A stretch of DNA of 21,906 nt from an uncultured Acholeplasmataceae bacterium. GTDB taxonomy: Bacteria > Bacillota_I > Bacilli_A > Acholeplasmatales > Acholeplasmataceae. Position numbers and translations under genes: made by a program. Below the pieces are notes generated by a model, which was given only the letters and a program-made list of their open reading frames with translations, was not told the DNA's origin and searched no databases. Below, piece by piece: positions 13,189 through 21,345 of the stretch; the stretch's first letter is position 1; every line of letters starts with the position of its first letter. Location of the stretch: positions 1 to 21,906 of the forward strand of contig CALKAH010000335.1 of NCBI GenBank assembly GCA_937983315.1, in the 5' to 3' direction.

Positions 13189-15030
13189 TTAGATCTTCCT
13201 GAGTTCATCAAGGATTTCAACCATCGCCCATGTATCTTGTTTACAATATTCTTTTAAATCACGATAGGTCGCATCAAATGTTTGTTGATCCATCGTTGGG
13301 AATTTTGCATATGCGACAAGCGCTTGTGTACCGTTAGCGATAGGCATACCTTTATATGTTAAATGACTGAAGAGTGGTAATACTTTTTTAATCGAAAATG
13401 ATCCGTTTAAATCATGGTGATAAAAGTTGATGAGCTTGCCTTCTTCTTCAGTAAATCCAAGCCTACTGAAGAGCTTTCCGTTTCCTCTAAGGAGATACAT
13501 CAAATCGAAGAGTCGATCCACCATGTTGAGTAAACGTTCACGATATTCTGGGAATAGCTTCGCCATTTCTTTAAGTCTTGTTTGTTCGAATGACTGATTA
13601 TAGACCATGATCGATCCGCCATCATCTTTGATGACCTCAAGCATCGCTTCGACAAGTTCACGTCTTAAGTCATGATGGGTGGTTGCAATAAAGGACACAT
13701 TATCCTTATCCTTATCACACACCCCTGGAGTATGTTCAATATGAATGGAGAATTGAAAGAGTGATTGCGTATAGGGAACTTCTCCTTTGAAACGAGGAAG
13801 TGGGCAGGGGAAAGTTTCAAAATCAAGATGATAAATCGGGTATTTTAAACTCTGGATGCCTGCTCTTATTTTGGTTGGATGATAATAAGGTATTCCCGTT
13901 TCCATAACATTGCGTTGAATCCTGTTGTTCTCTCGTTTAAGCCATTCTCTAGGGATATCTAATGCAGAAACGATACCTTCATTGATCAAGTCATAGCGAT
14001 CGTGTTTGACTTTCGTTTCATCTTCAAACCCATGGTGGTTTTGCATGTAGGTGAAAATGGAATTCTTTTCTGGAACGTCTTCAAAACATATCGGATAGAA
14101 GAGACATTGACGTGCATCTTTTCTCTGACAATGGATCCCTAAGTGAACCGGATTTGCATTCATCTGATTGAGACGTGTAATGACTGTTTCTGTGTCCATC
14201 TCAAGGGTTGTCATCATCTTTTCAGTCAATGATGTCACATCGATCAGTTGTAACAGATCATCACCATAGATGGGTTCTTGTCTATCATTGACTAATCCTT
14301 CATGGATATATCCTGAGTTTAAAACAACCAAATAATACTTCACCTTTTTGCTTGTCTTCATCGCGTGTTCGACCACATGACGTTGATAACTGATATCGTA
14401 GATGTAGCGTCCTTCTTTGGTGAACCGATTCATCAGACGTTTGATTTTTTGATCGTATTTATCATTGGTTGGTGTTCCTAAATCTTCTTGTAGCATCAAA
14501 ATGCCTTCGGGTGACTCAACAAAAACAGGCATTTTTTCTTTATCGTCATTTTGATACTCAAGTTCAATGAATTTCTTGGATGTCGTTGCTTTGACTTCAA
14601 AGATACGAATGGTATCATGATCTTCTTGATAACCATCCAAAAAACAATAGAAATGAAACCCATCTTTTTCATAAGAGAACCGTTTTTGTTTGTAGGTATC
14701 CATGTTATAGGTCACTTCACCGTGATAACGCTGTTGAATGATTTTACCAGCGATCACTTCAATCATGGTATAGTAAGGTAACATGACCTCCATTTGAGGG
14801 TCATCAACGTGAAGAAGATCTTCTTCGGTGTCATCCTCTTCATCTTTTTCATACATGGACTCAAGAAGAACACGTACTTTTTCTTTATTTTCTAAACCGA
14901 TTAAATCTTCAAGTTCAGGATCATCGGTAAAGGACACGACTGCTTTTGATTTGTCACGATAGATTTCATCGAGTGCGGGATAGCGATTGCATCGCATATC
15001 ATTGATGAATTTTGTTTTGGAGACTTTCAT
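13189..15030 (-). CDS. DUF2779 protein: Cas4/RecB-like nuclease domain fused to a DEDD-type 3'-5' exonuclease domain
   Basis: A 613-residue predicted DNA/RNA nuclease. N-terminal half: Cys14 (MRCNRYP), a PD-(D/E)xK-like core with Asp132 (FLDGYQ) and E145-V-K147 (FEVKATT), then a cysteine trio C301-x7-C309-x5-C315 (HCQRKDARQCLFYPIC). One N-terminal Cys plus three after the nuclease core is the pattern by which Cas4/AddB-type nucleases hold an Fe-S cluster. C-terminal half (about 398-612, the DUF2779/RNase H-like part): YHLDFETF (D403, E405), VYNQSFEQTRLKEM (about 476-489), DRLFDLMYLL (505-514) and EYCKQDTWAM (D599), a DEDD exonuclease series. Domain assignments come from motif reading, not a search. 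Start ATG 15030 follows GAGGTG; single-gene unit with -10 at 15055 and its own terminator. The substrate is unknown; repair, RNA processing or defence are all possible. Confidence 0.85.
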   Translation of the reverse strand: MKVSKTKFINDMRCNRYPALDEIYRDKSKAVVSFTDDPELEDLIGLENKEKVRVLLESMYEKDEEDDTEEDLLHVDDPQMEVMLPYYTMIEVIAGKIIQQRYHGEVTYNMDTYKQKRFSYEKDGFHFYCFLDGYQEDHDTIRIFEVKATTSKKFIELEYQNDDKEKMPVFVESPEGILMLQEDLGTPTNDKYDQKIKRLMNRFTKEGRYIYDISYQRHVVEHAMKTSKKVKYYLVVLNSGYIHEGLVNDRQEPIYGDDLLQLIDVTSLTEKMMTTLEMDTETVITRLNQMNANPVHLGIHCQRKDARQCLFYPICFEDVPEKNSIFTYMQNHHGFEDETKVKHDRYDLINEGIVSALDIPREWLKRENNRIQRNVMETGIPYYHPTKIRAGIQSLKYPIYHLDFETFPCPLPRFKGEVPYTQSLFQFSIHIEHTPGVCDKDKDNVSFIATTHHDLRRELVEAMLEVIKDDGGSIMVYNQSFEQTRLKEMAKLFPEYRERLLNMVDRLFDLMYLLRGNGKLFSRLGFTEEEGKLINFYHHDLNGSFSIKKVLPLFSHLTYKGMPIANGTQALVAYAKFPTMDQQTFDATYRDLKEYCKQDTWAMVEILDELRKI

Positions 15031-15054
15031 GCATCGTTCACCTCTTTATGTTCT

Positions 15055-15060
15055 ATTATA
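15055..15060 (-). promoter_or_regulatory. -10 box of the DUF2779 gene
   Basis: TATAAT on the minus strand about 25 bases before the start codon; no good -35 seen at 16-18 bases. Confidence 0.45.
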
Positions 15061-15101
15061 ACTGAGAAGTGATAGAATAACTCCTAGTCTTAGTATACGA
15101 A

Positions 15102-15127
15102 AAGAGCCTATGTACCCATAGACTCTT
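15102..15127 (-). terminator. terminator of gltX-lipoprotein unit
   Basis: 11-bp stem AAGAGTCTATG / CATAGGCTCTT with one G-U wobble and a GGTA loop, followed by a short TT(TT) tail on the minus strand. It lies about 15 bases beyond the lipoprotein stop codon. Confidence 0.7.
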
Positions 15128-15142
15128 AAAAAGATGACTTGT

Positions 15143-16687
15143 TTAACCAACGAGTGAATCGAGCCAATCGTTAATGAATGTGCTGTCAAAGAAACCATCG
15201 GTCGTTAAGATGGTGTTAATGACTTCATCACCACTGATATCAACACTGTTCACCATCAATCCTAGATCACCGAAATAACTAAATGTGTTAAGTGCGGTTG
15301 AACTTGTATCAGCAACAACTTGTGAGGATTTTAAGTTCACATCATCTGAGACATTAATGGTAATCATTTGTCCATCGGAGAGTCTTAAATTGGCTGCACT
15401 TGCTTTATTAGATCCATAGAATCCATAGAGACCGCCAACAAAGAAGGACTTATTGACTTCTTCTTCGAATTCATTTTTTTCATGACTGACGGTGATGGAT
15501 CCTGCATAAACGGCTTGGTTCACATTGCTATAGGCAATACCTGCGATACCACCAACATAGACGGAGTAATTTCCTTGAGTTGCTCCTTCCATGGTTGCAA
15601 ACGTAATATCAACATTGATATCTCCTGTTCCGATGATGTTTTCAACAGAACGATTGACATTTCTTGCGTTATGATAACCGATGACACCACCCACATTGAT
15701 GTTGACATCACGGTCTTTTAAGTTGACTGCAAACATTTCAACTTCAACGTCTGCACCACTATTGACTTCTTTTAAAACAGCTTCTTCGCCTAAGAATCCA
15801 ATGGCTCCGCCGATACGGATACGACCATATGAAAGAGGTCTTACACGAACAAGGGTATCCGAGATGGTTGCACCATTGAGGTTACCTTTGAATTCACCCA
15901 CGAGTCCACCTACATAAGCTTGGACGGTTGATGATGTTGAGAAATTAATCGTACTGTTGGTGACTGTCACATTTTCTATCTTGCCGGTTGAAGATGCGAC
16001 ATAACCTGCGATAATACCGACACGTGCAGATGTTGTCATTTCAATCGGATCTTCGACAGTACCAATATGAACGTTATCAAAGTTTACATTTTTGACAAGT
16101 CCACCCGAAATGTAACCAAAGACACCTGTATATGAGACGATCTTGTCAAACGTGATGTTGCTCAACGTATGACCTTGTCCATCAAATGTTCCAGAAAATG
16201 CTGAACTGAAAGGTGATGTGAAGACTTCGCCTGTGAAATCTAAATCGTTGGCTAATACGTAGTTTCCAGCACGATTGGTTGACATGTTCTTAAACTGTTC
16301 AACGGTCGTGATTTCAACGGTTGCTGCCGATGCGAGTTGGAAAGTGCGTTCAACTAAAACAACACTGTTTCGACCGATCGTTGCATAAATCTTCAATGTA
16401 TAGGTCATCGTATTATTCAAACTACCAATCGAGTAATTTTCAAGTTCAATCAGTTCACCGATATCTTTCGTGTGAACAATTTTACCTGTGCTATCGAATA
16501 AAGAGACCGTAATCGCTCCGGTAATTTCTGTATTCGGATCATTAATCGTTGCTGTAAAAGACATCGATGTCAATTCTACATCAAATTGATCAATGGTCGC
16601 TGTCACTTCTCCTGCTTGATTATCTTTGCATGATGCCAGTGTAAGAGCGAATAAAATCACTGCAAATACTATGAATAGACGTTTCAT
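15143..16687 (-). CDS. GLUG-repeat surface lipoprotein
   Basis: A 514-residue secreted lipoprotein, function unknown. Signal peptide MKRLFIVFAVILFALT followed by lipobox L-A-S-C (Cys20), so it should be lipid-anchored on the outer face of the membrane. Residues about 25-122 look like a small Ig/Fn3-like beta domain (alternating strands ending VERTFQLAS). Then the GLUG plan: ITTVEQFKNM, YVLANDLDFTGE, FSGTFDGQGHTLSNITF (about 167-183), VFGYISGGLVKNVNFDNV, and repeated blocks such as VGIIAGYVAS, VGGLVGEFKG, IGGAIGFLGE, VGGVIGYHNA, VGGIAGIAYS and VGGLYGFYGS, indicating a beta-helix. It shares the repeat core but not the signal type with the two proteins in the nusG-rplK block. ATG 16687 overlaps the gltX stop (ATGA) with GAGGTG upstream, so it is translationally coupled to gltX. 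Ends at the terminator 15102-15127. Confidence 0.83.
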   Translation of the reverse strand: MKRLFIVFAVILFALTLASCKDNQAGEVTATIDQFDVELTSMSFTATINDPNTEITGAITVSLFDSTGKIVHTKDIGELIELENYSIGSLNNTMTYTLKIYATIGRNSVVLVERTFQLASAATVEITTVEQFKNMSTNRAGNYVLANDLDFTGEVFTSPFSSAFSGTFDGQGHTLSNITFDKIVSYTGVFGYISGGLVKNVNFDNVHIGTVEDPIEMTTSARVGIIAGYVASSTGKIENVTVTNSTINFSTSSTVQAYVGGLVGEFKGNLNGATISDTLVRVRPLSYGRIRIGGAIGFLGEEAVLKEVNSGADVEVEMFAVNLKDRDVNINVGGVIGYHNARNVNRSVENIIGTGDINVDITFATMEGATQGNYSVYVGGIAGIAYSNVNQAVYAGSITVSHEKNEFEEEVNKSFFVGGLYGFYGSNKASAANLRLSDGQMITINVSDDVNLKSSQVVADTSSTALNTFSYFGDLGLMVNSVDISGDEVINTILTTDGFFDSTFINDWLDSLVG

Positions 16688-18030
16688 GATTCACCTCGAA
16701 GTTGCGTAATAGTTTGGTTTAAACGATGAATGACACGACTCTTTCCAAGCAGTGCCAACGAAATCGGTAATGAAGGACCATGCATATCACCTGTGGTGGC
16801 GATTCTTAATCCCATGAAGAGAGGTTTACCTTTGGTTTGTGTATCGATTCCTGTTTGTTTGATTAAGGGTTCAATACTTTCAGGTGCGAAATCGCTCGCT
16901 TCCAAATGATTCTTAAAGACTTCTAGAAGTTTAACACTTTGGTTATCCACTAAAAACTGATACGCTTCATCAGCAATTTTGAAATCATCATGGAAGAATG
17001 CTTGGTGGAGTTCAACGATTTGGCCTAAATAGCTCATACGATCTTGAAGAATGCCAACTAAAAGCTTTAACCAGTCTTCGGTTGGAATCTCAATTCCAGC
17101 TTTAACGAGATAGGGTCTTACGCGCGTAGCAAGTTCATCAACAGGTAACTTCTTAATGTAACGACTATTGATATACGCGAGCTTGTTTTTATCAAACATT
17201 GCTGGTGCTTTGGACAAACGCGAGGGGTCGAATTGTTCAATGATTTGTTCTTGTGTCAAGATTTCTTCATTGCCCGTTGGAGACCAACCAAGCAGTGATA
17301 TAAAATTGAACATGGCTTCTGGGAGATATCCCATTTCTTGGTATTCTTTGATAAATTGAATGACATTTTTATCGCGTTTGGATAGTTTCTTTTTTTGCTC
17401 ATTGACGATAATCGTCATATGCCCAAATTCAGGAACTCTCCACCCGAGTGCACGATAGACTAAGATTTGTTTAGGCGTATTGGTGATATGTTCTTCGCCG
17501 CGTAACACATGGGTAATGTTCATCAAATGATCGTCGATGACTACCGCGAAGTTGTAGGTCGGAATACCATTGTCTTTAATCATGATCCAATCTTCAACGT
17601 CTTTGGAATGAAATTTGAGTTCTCCTCTCACTAAATCCTTGAAGTTTAATTCAACATCAGAGGGTACTTTAAAACGAACAGCATATTTCTTTGAATTTTC
17701 GCGATATTCTTTATAAGCATAACCTAATTCCAAGAGTTTTTCAGCATATGATTGATAGATCTCTAAACGTTCAAGCTGACGGTAAGGACCAAAAGGACCA
17801 CCTTTATCAGGCGATTCATCCCAGTCTAAACCGAGCCATTTAAGATTCGATAATTGTGATTCTTCTCCACCGGGAACGTTTCTTAAAACGTCCGTGTCTT
17901 CGATTCTAACAATAAAATCGCCACCGAAGTGACGTGCGAATAAATAATTGAATAGCGCACTGCGTGCGTTTCCGATATGTAGTTGTCCAGTTGGACTTGG
18001 TGCGTAGCGCACTCTAACCTTTTTTTCCAT
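16684..18030 (-). CDS. gltX: glutamate--tRNA ligase, with an internally shortened acceptor-binding region
   Basis: Class I synthetase charging tRNA-Glu (and probably tRNA-Gln where an amidotransferase exists). Motifs: RYAPSPTGQLHIGNARSALFNYLFA with HIGN at 18-21, RIEDTD, then GIPTYNFAVVIDDHLMNITHVLRGEEHITNTPKQ and KKLSKRD (KMSKS equivalent, 215-219), FNFISLLGWSP and the RLSKAPAMFD helix. It is 448 residues versus about 480 normally. The missing stretch is localised: after ELGYAYKEY (about 102-110) the protein passes directly to ENSKKYAVRFKVP, lacking the CYC..EEL..R....G..PRYSGKHR segment of typical bacterial enzymes. All catalytic motifs remain, so it should be active. ATG 18030; promoter at 18058-18086. 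The downstream lipoprotein gene overlaps by 4 bases. Confidence 0.96.
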   Translation of the reverse strand: MEKKVRVRYAPSPTGQLHIGNARSALFNYLFARHFGGDFIVRIEDTDVLRNVPGGEESQLSNLKWLGLDWDESPDKGGPFGPYRQLERLEIYQSYAEKLLELGYAYKEYRENSKKYAVRFKVPSDVELNFKDLVRGELKFHSKDVEDWIMIKDNGIPTYNFAVVIDDHLMNITHVLRGEEHITNTPKQILVYRALGWRVPEFGHMTIIVNEQKKKLSKRDKNVIQFIKEYQEMGYLPEAMFNFISLLGWSPTGNEEILTQEQIIEQFDPSRLSKAPAMFDKNKLAYINSRYIKKLPVDELATRVRPYLVKAGIEIPTEDWLKLLVGILQDRMSYLGQIVELHQAFFHDDFKIADEAYQFLVDNQSVKLLEVFKNHLEASDFAPESIEPLIKQTGIDTQTKGKPLFMGLRIATTGDMHGPSLPISLALLGKSRVIHRLNQTITQLRGES

Positions 18031-18057
18031 GGTATCCCATCCTTACATGCACTCTTG

Positions 18058-18086
18058 ATTATACAATAATCATCTTTTTTTCACAA
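18058..18086 (-). promoter_or_regulatory. promoter of gltX
   Basis: Minus strand: -35 TTGTGA (18086-18081), 17-base spacer containing an A-tract, -10 TATAAT (18063-18058). Confidence 0.75.
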
Positions 18087-18108
18087 CACAAAATCTAAAT
18101 AACCATGA

Positions 18109-18636
18109 TTACTCATAATTGAGCTTTCCTGTATAACCGATTTTGCGTAAATAGAGATTGGTTTGTCTGCGGTTTCTAAAGATGATAATCTTGTCTTGAT
18201 ACTCCTTTTCAAAACGTTTGAGCAGCTCTCTTGAATCCTTTTTACGACCTCCAAATAAGATCCACCAAATGAAACTTGGATTCAAGCGTTCACGGCATCC
18301 CTCGCACACTGAGTCGCGGTTTTGATTGTGATACTTCATCCGACGAACAATGGCGCCATAGAGGCATTTAAAGCGGTTAAAATTGAAAACAAAGATACGG
18401 TCTGCTTCATCAAAGCGTTCCGTTGCTAATTTACGATAAAATCCATCGATGATCCAATGATCTTGTGTCATGAAGTCACGAATTTCTTGCTCGACGAGCT
18501 TTTTATCGCGTTCAACCCAATTGGGTTCAAAGAAGATTTTATCGATATGAAGAACGGGTATACCATACACTTTCGCTAAACGTTTTGAAAATGTAGATTT
18601 ACCTGAACTTGAATGGCCGATGACTGCAATTTTCAT
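18109..18636 (-). CDS. small P-loop NTPase/kinase, FlaR-like (adenylate-kinase-like fold)
   Basis: A 175-residue cytoplasmic nucleotide-binding protein of the group often annotated as DNA topology modulation protein FlaR or AAA-family kinase; true substrate unknown. Walker A GHSSSGKST at 7-15; then HIDKIFFEPNW (lid/substrate-contact region of this family), HWIIDGFYRK, a Walker B-like RIFVFNFN (about 80-87), and a basic C-terminal half with CEGCRERLNPSFIWWILFGGR and FRNRRQTNLYL, typical of the family. The ATG at 18636 lies 3 bases after the stop of the transporter gene and has GAGGTGG upstream, so the two form an operon. No clear terminator follows before the gltX promoter. Confidence 0.8.
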   Translation of the reverse strand: MKIAVIGHSSSGKSTFSKRLAKVYGIPVLHIDKIFFEPNWVERDKKLVEQEIRDFMTQDHWIIDGFYRKLATERFDEADRIFVFNFNRFKCLYGAIVRRMKYHNQNRDSVCEGCRERLNPSFIWWILFGGRKKDSRELLKRFEKEYQDKIIIFRNRRQTNLYLRKIGYTGKLNYE

Positions 18637-18639
18637 GGT

Positions 18640-20247
18640 TCATTCCACCTCTTCAAGGGCTTGTAACAAGCTGCCTTTTATTTTTTTAGCTTCGCCCTGT
18701 TTCACAAATAAAACGGTGATGAAGGATAATGCAACAAAGATGGCTGCATAAGGAAATAAGATCAAACGTCCATATTCATCCATGAGTACACCTGATAAAA
18801 TAGGCGTAATGATCTGTGCTGACATGGATGCTGCATAGTAATAACCTGTATATCGTCCGACATCATACCCCTTGGATAATTCAACGACCATGACGTAGGT
18901 ATTGATCCCGATCATCGTCCAACCGATACCAGCGATTGCAATGATTCCTGCAATCAACCATGATTGTCCTTCGTTGATGTTGACGGCATAAGTCATCGCA
19001 AAAACCATGAGAAGCATCCCTAATTGAATGGTTCGTTTACGTCCTAAAAGCATGGAGAGAATCCCAATGGGGATAATCGCTGCAATGACAACCGCTTGAG
19101 CGACGATAAAGGGATAATCAAAATAGTTCATGTTGAGTACTTTGGGTAGATAATCAGCAAGCTTACTCATGACGGCATTATACCCCATAAAAAGAAGGAA
19201 AACAGATGCAAGCAAGAAATAAAGAGAGATCCGTCTTTTTAACGTGAGTGACTTTAAGGTTTGTTTCTGATCTTTATTGATTTGATCAGGTGCAAGCCCT
19301 AAACGTTGATCAAGTTCTTGTTTTTCTTTCACGAGCTTAGGTTCTTTGACTTTCCATAAAAAGATAAGAAGTGCAGCGATCATGACTATGCCAACGATGA
19401 TAAACACGAGACCGTGGGCATCATATGCATGTTTATTCAACCCAGATAACATGATAATATAAACCGCTAAAATACCACCGATGGCTCCCATCAAGGTGAT
19501 AATCGCATTCGCTTTTGATCGAAGGGGTTTGATGGTGACGTCAGGCATCAATGCGACGGCGGGAGATCGAAAGATTGCCATGGATACAAGTGAGATAAAC
19601 AAGATACTTGAAAATACAATCAAATTCGTGGGATCTTGAGATGTGACTTCCCATGCACGTTCTGACAAATATTTATAATAGAGGTCTTTAATGGTTGATA
19701 GGTCTCGATTGGAAAGTGTTTCACCGTTACTATTGAGTATGCTGAGCATAGGATCTTTGGTTTCAATTTCCCACAGATGAAGTTTTCGTCCGCTGATTAA
19801 ACCATCACTATACGCTTGAAGTCTTTCTTCTTCCATGTGATCAATAACTTCATACCAATGATTTCGCTCGCTCGTCTCAATATCCGCGCCAAAGGCGACA
19901 TCATAATGATAATCGACGATATCAGTTGCTTGAATGCGCATGGTTTGTTGGTTATCTGCATAGGAAAGTGCCATGAAGGCAAATGCAGAAAGCATGGTTC
20001 CTACGATAATATACGGGGTTCTACGTCCATGTTTTGAGTTGCTTTTATCGGATAATGCACCAAAAAGAGGCAGTAAAATCACCGCCATGACATTATCCAC
20101 TGCCATGACAATACCTGACCATGTTTGATTCAGACCAAATTTGTCGATCATGGTCCGTGCAATCATCATGTCATAGGTTTGCCAAAACAGTGAAATGATA
20201 AAGAAAATGAGACCAACATAAAATGTGTTTCTGTAGTTCAGCTTCAT
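18640..20247 (-). CDS. MFS transporter of the GPH/SLC45-like sugar-cation symporter type with a large extracellular insert
   Basis: A 535-residue 12-TM secondary transporter, probably for a sugar or glycoside; substrate not determinable. TM1 about 8-30, TM2 42-64, followed by the MFS signature GALSDKSNSKHGRRTPYI (63-80), TM3 80-97, TM4 about 209-230 (AIFRSPAVALMPD), remaining helices through 520. The unusual part is about residues 98-207: a hydrophilic, acidic stretch of some 110 residues between TM3 and TM4, which topology puts outside the cell; this loop is only a few residues in ordinary members. Second half has LLGRKRTIQLG after TM8 and GYDVGRYTGYYYAASMSAQ. ATG 20247 follows GGGTGA; extended -10 at 20270-20278. 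Cotranscribed with the P-loop kinase gene downstream. Confidence 0.82.
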   Translation of the reverse strand: MKLNYRNTFYVGLIFFIISLFWQTYDMMIARTMIDKFGLNQTWSGIVMAVDNVMAVILLPLFGALSDKSNSKHGRRTPYIIVGTMLSAFAFMALSYADNQQTMRIQATDIVDYHYDVAFGADIETSERNHWYEVIDHMEEERLQAYSDGLISGRKLHLWEIETKDPMLSILNSNGETLSNRDLSTIKDLYYKYLSERAWEVTSQDPTNLIVFSSILFISLVSMAIFRSPAVALMPDVTIKPLRSKANAIITLMGAIGGILAVYIIMLSGLNKHAYDAHGLVFIIVGIVMIAALLIFLWKVKEPKLVKEKQELDQRLGLAPDQINKDQKQTLKSLTLKRRISLYFLLASVFLLFMGYNAVMSKLADYLPKVLNMNYFDYPFIVAQAVVIAAIIPIGILSMLLGRKRTIQLGMLLMVFAMTYAVNINEGQSWLIAGIIAIAGIGWTMIGINTYVMVVELSKGYDVGRYTGYYYAASMSAQIITPILSGVLMDEYGRLILFPYAAIFVALSFITVLFVKQGEAKKIKGSLLQALEEVE

Positions 20248-20269
20248 GCATGTTCACCCGTACGTTTTT

Positions 20270-20278
20270 ATTATAACA
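20270..20278 (-). promoter_or_regulatory. extended -10 promoter of the MFS-kinase unit
   Basis: Minus strand TGTTATAAT: TG at 20278-20277 and TATAAT 20275-20270, right after the rpsI terminator; no -35 match. Confidence 0.55.
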
Positions 20279-20295
20279 CGTTAGGAAAAAGAAAA

Positions 20296-20311
20296 GGACC
20301 CAAAAGGGTCC
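20296..20311 (-). terminator. terminator of rplM-rpsI
   Basis: Stem GGACCC / GGGTCC with an AAAA/TTTT tetraloop, followed by TTTTCTTTTT on the minus strand. Confidence 0.88.
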
Positions 20312-20320
20312 CACAATGAA

Positions 20321-20719
20321 TTAACGCTTCGAGAACTGAGATGCTCTTCTTGCTTTCTTGAGTCCGTACTTTTTTCTTTCCTTGGAACGAGGGTCTCTCG
20401 ATACAAGTCCAGCGGGCTTCAAGGTTGCACGAAGATCGGGGTTAATTTCCATGAGTGCACGTGTAATACCTAAACGGATTGCACCTGCTTGACCGGAGAG
20501 TCCACCACCAAATACGTTAACTGAAATGTCAAATTTGCCTTCGCTCTCTGTTAATGTGAGAGGTTGAAGAACGTCAAGACGTACTGCAGGAGAGGGTAAG
20601 TATTCTTCAAATTCACGACCATTGATCAAGAATGATCCTTTACCGTGAGTCAGAATAACACGCGCAACTGAACTCTTGCGACGACCTGTTCCTAAGTATT
20701 GAGCTTTATCTTTTGCCAT
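20321..20719 (-). CDS. rpsI: 30S ribosomal protein S9
   Basis: S9 sits in the small-subunit head; its C-terminal tail reaches the P-site tRNA. 132 residues. Family motifs: [14 protein letters not shown] near the start, [38 protein letters not shown] (about 60-85), and the basic end [25 protein letters not shown], with the universal C-terminal SKR. The ATG at 20719 is preceded by GGAGGTAT and matches the family start; an upstream in-frame start at 20785 would overlap rplM. It follows rplM by 4 bases, the universal L13-S9 pair, and ends in a strong terminator. Confidence 0.98.
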   Translation of the reverse strand: MAKDKAQYLGTGRRKSSVARVILTHGKGSFLINGREFEEYLPSPAVRLDVLQPLTLTESEGKFDISVNVFGGGLSGQAGAIRLGITRALMEINPDLRATLKPAGLVSRDPRSKERKKYGLKKARRASQFSKR

Positions 20720-20723
20720 GTGC

Positions 20724-21152
20724 TTATACCTCCAATGTTTCTGGTTGTTGTGCAATATGCTTATGTTCAGGTCCTGCATAGACAAAGAGTTTCTTTGCCA
20801 TTTGTTCGCCTAAACGTGTATGTGGTAACATACCAACAATTGCTTTTTCAACCATACGGGTTGGGAATTTAGCCATAACATCTTTTGCAGCTGTTTCCTT
20901 AAGACCACCGTTATAACCTGAGTAGCTGTAATACATCTTTTGATTCCATTTCTTACCGGTTAATTCAATTTTGTCAGCATTGACAACGATGACATAATCA
21001 CCACAGTCTACATGAGGAGTGTAGGTTGGTTTATGCTTACCGCGTAATACTGTTGCGACTTGAGTTGCTAAGCGACCCAAAGTCTTACCTTCTGCATCCA
21101 CAACGTACCACTTGCGTGTTACATTTTGTGAATTAGCCATAAATGTTTTCAT
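20724..21152 (-). CDS. rplM: 50S ribosomal protein L13
   Basis: Large-subunit assembly protein, 142 residues, the normal length. Motifs: [34 protein letters not shown], then [33 protein letters not shown] and [12 protein letters not shown], ending [14 protein letters not shown]; all typical L13. ATG 21152 follows AAGGAGAAA; an internal ATG four codons later is less well placed. It heads the rplM-rpsI operon with a strong promoter at 21226-21254 and a leader of about 65 bases. Confidence 0.98.
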   Translation of the reverse strand: MKTFMANSQNVTRKWYVVDAEGKTLGRLATQVATVLRGKHKPTYTPHVDCGDYVIVVNADKIELTGKKWNQKMYYSYSGYNGGLKETAAKDVMAKFPTRMVEKAIVGMLPHTRLGEQMAKKLFVYAGPEHKHIAQQPETLEV

Positions 21153-21219
21153 TTCGATTTCTCCTTATATTCGTTGGGGTATGAATTTAAGGGCTATGCG
21201 TGGATAAAACTAATGTACC
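21153..21219 (-). promoter_or_regulatory. rplM leader, candidate autoregulatory RNA
   Basis: The approximately 65-base 5' leader of rplM carries an uncommon C-rich stretch TCCACGCATAGCCCTTAA and a second CATACCCC block. L13 leaders that bind L13 are known upstream of rplM in Firmicutes. Whether this one folds into that structure was not tested, so this is a positional suggestion. Confidence 0.3.
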
Positions 21220-21225
21220 TATGCC

Positions 21226-21254
21226 ATATTACTATAAGAATGGAAAATTGTCAA
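21226..21254 (-). promoter_or_regulatory. promoter of rplM-rpsI
   Basis: Minus strand: consensus -35 TTGACA (21254-21249), 17-base spacer, -10 TAATAT (21231-21226). Confidence 0.85.
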
Positions 21255-21283
21255 CTATTTACCTGTGTATTTGCACGAATTGA

Positions 21284-21345
21284 AACAAAAAAAGATGGTG
21301 GGTGAACCCTATGGTTTGGGTTGTCATCTATCATCTTTTTTTGTT
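21284..21345. repeat. long imperfect hairpin with perfect 14-bp arms
   Basis: Arms AACAAAAAAAGATG (21284-21297) and CATCTTTTTTTGTT (21332-21345) are a perfect 14-bp inverted repeat around 34 bases that contain an inner AACCC / GGGTT stem (21305-21309 and 21318-21322). Each strand has a seven-T run after the outer stem, as in a bidirectional terminator, but no gene ends here on either strand. It also contains the -35 of the plus-strand gene that follows. Confidence 0.6.
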
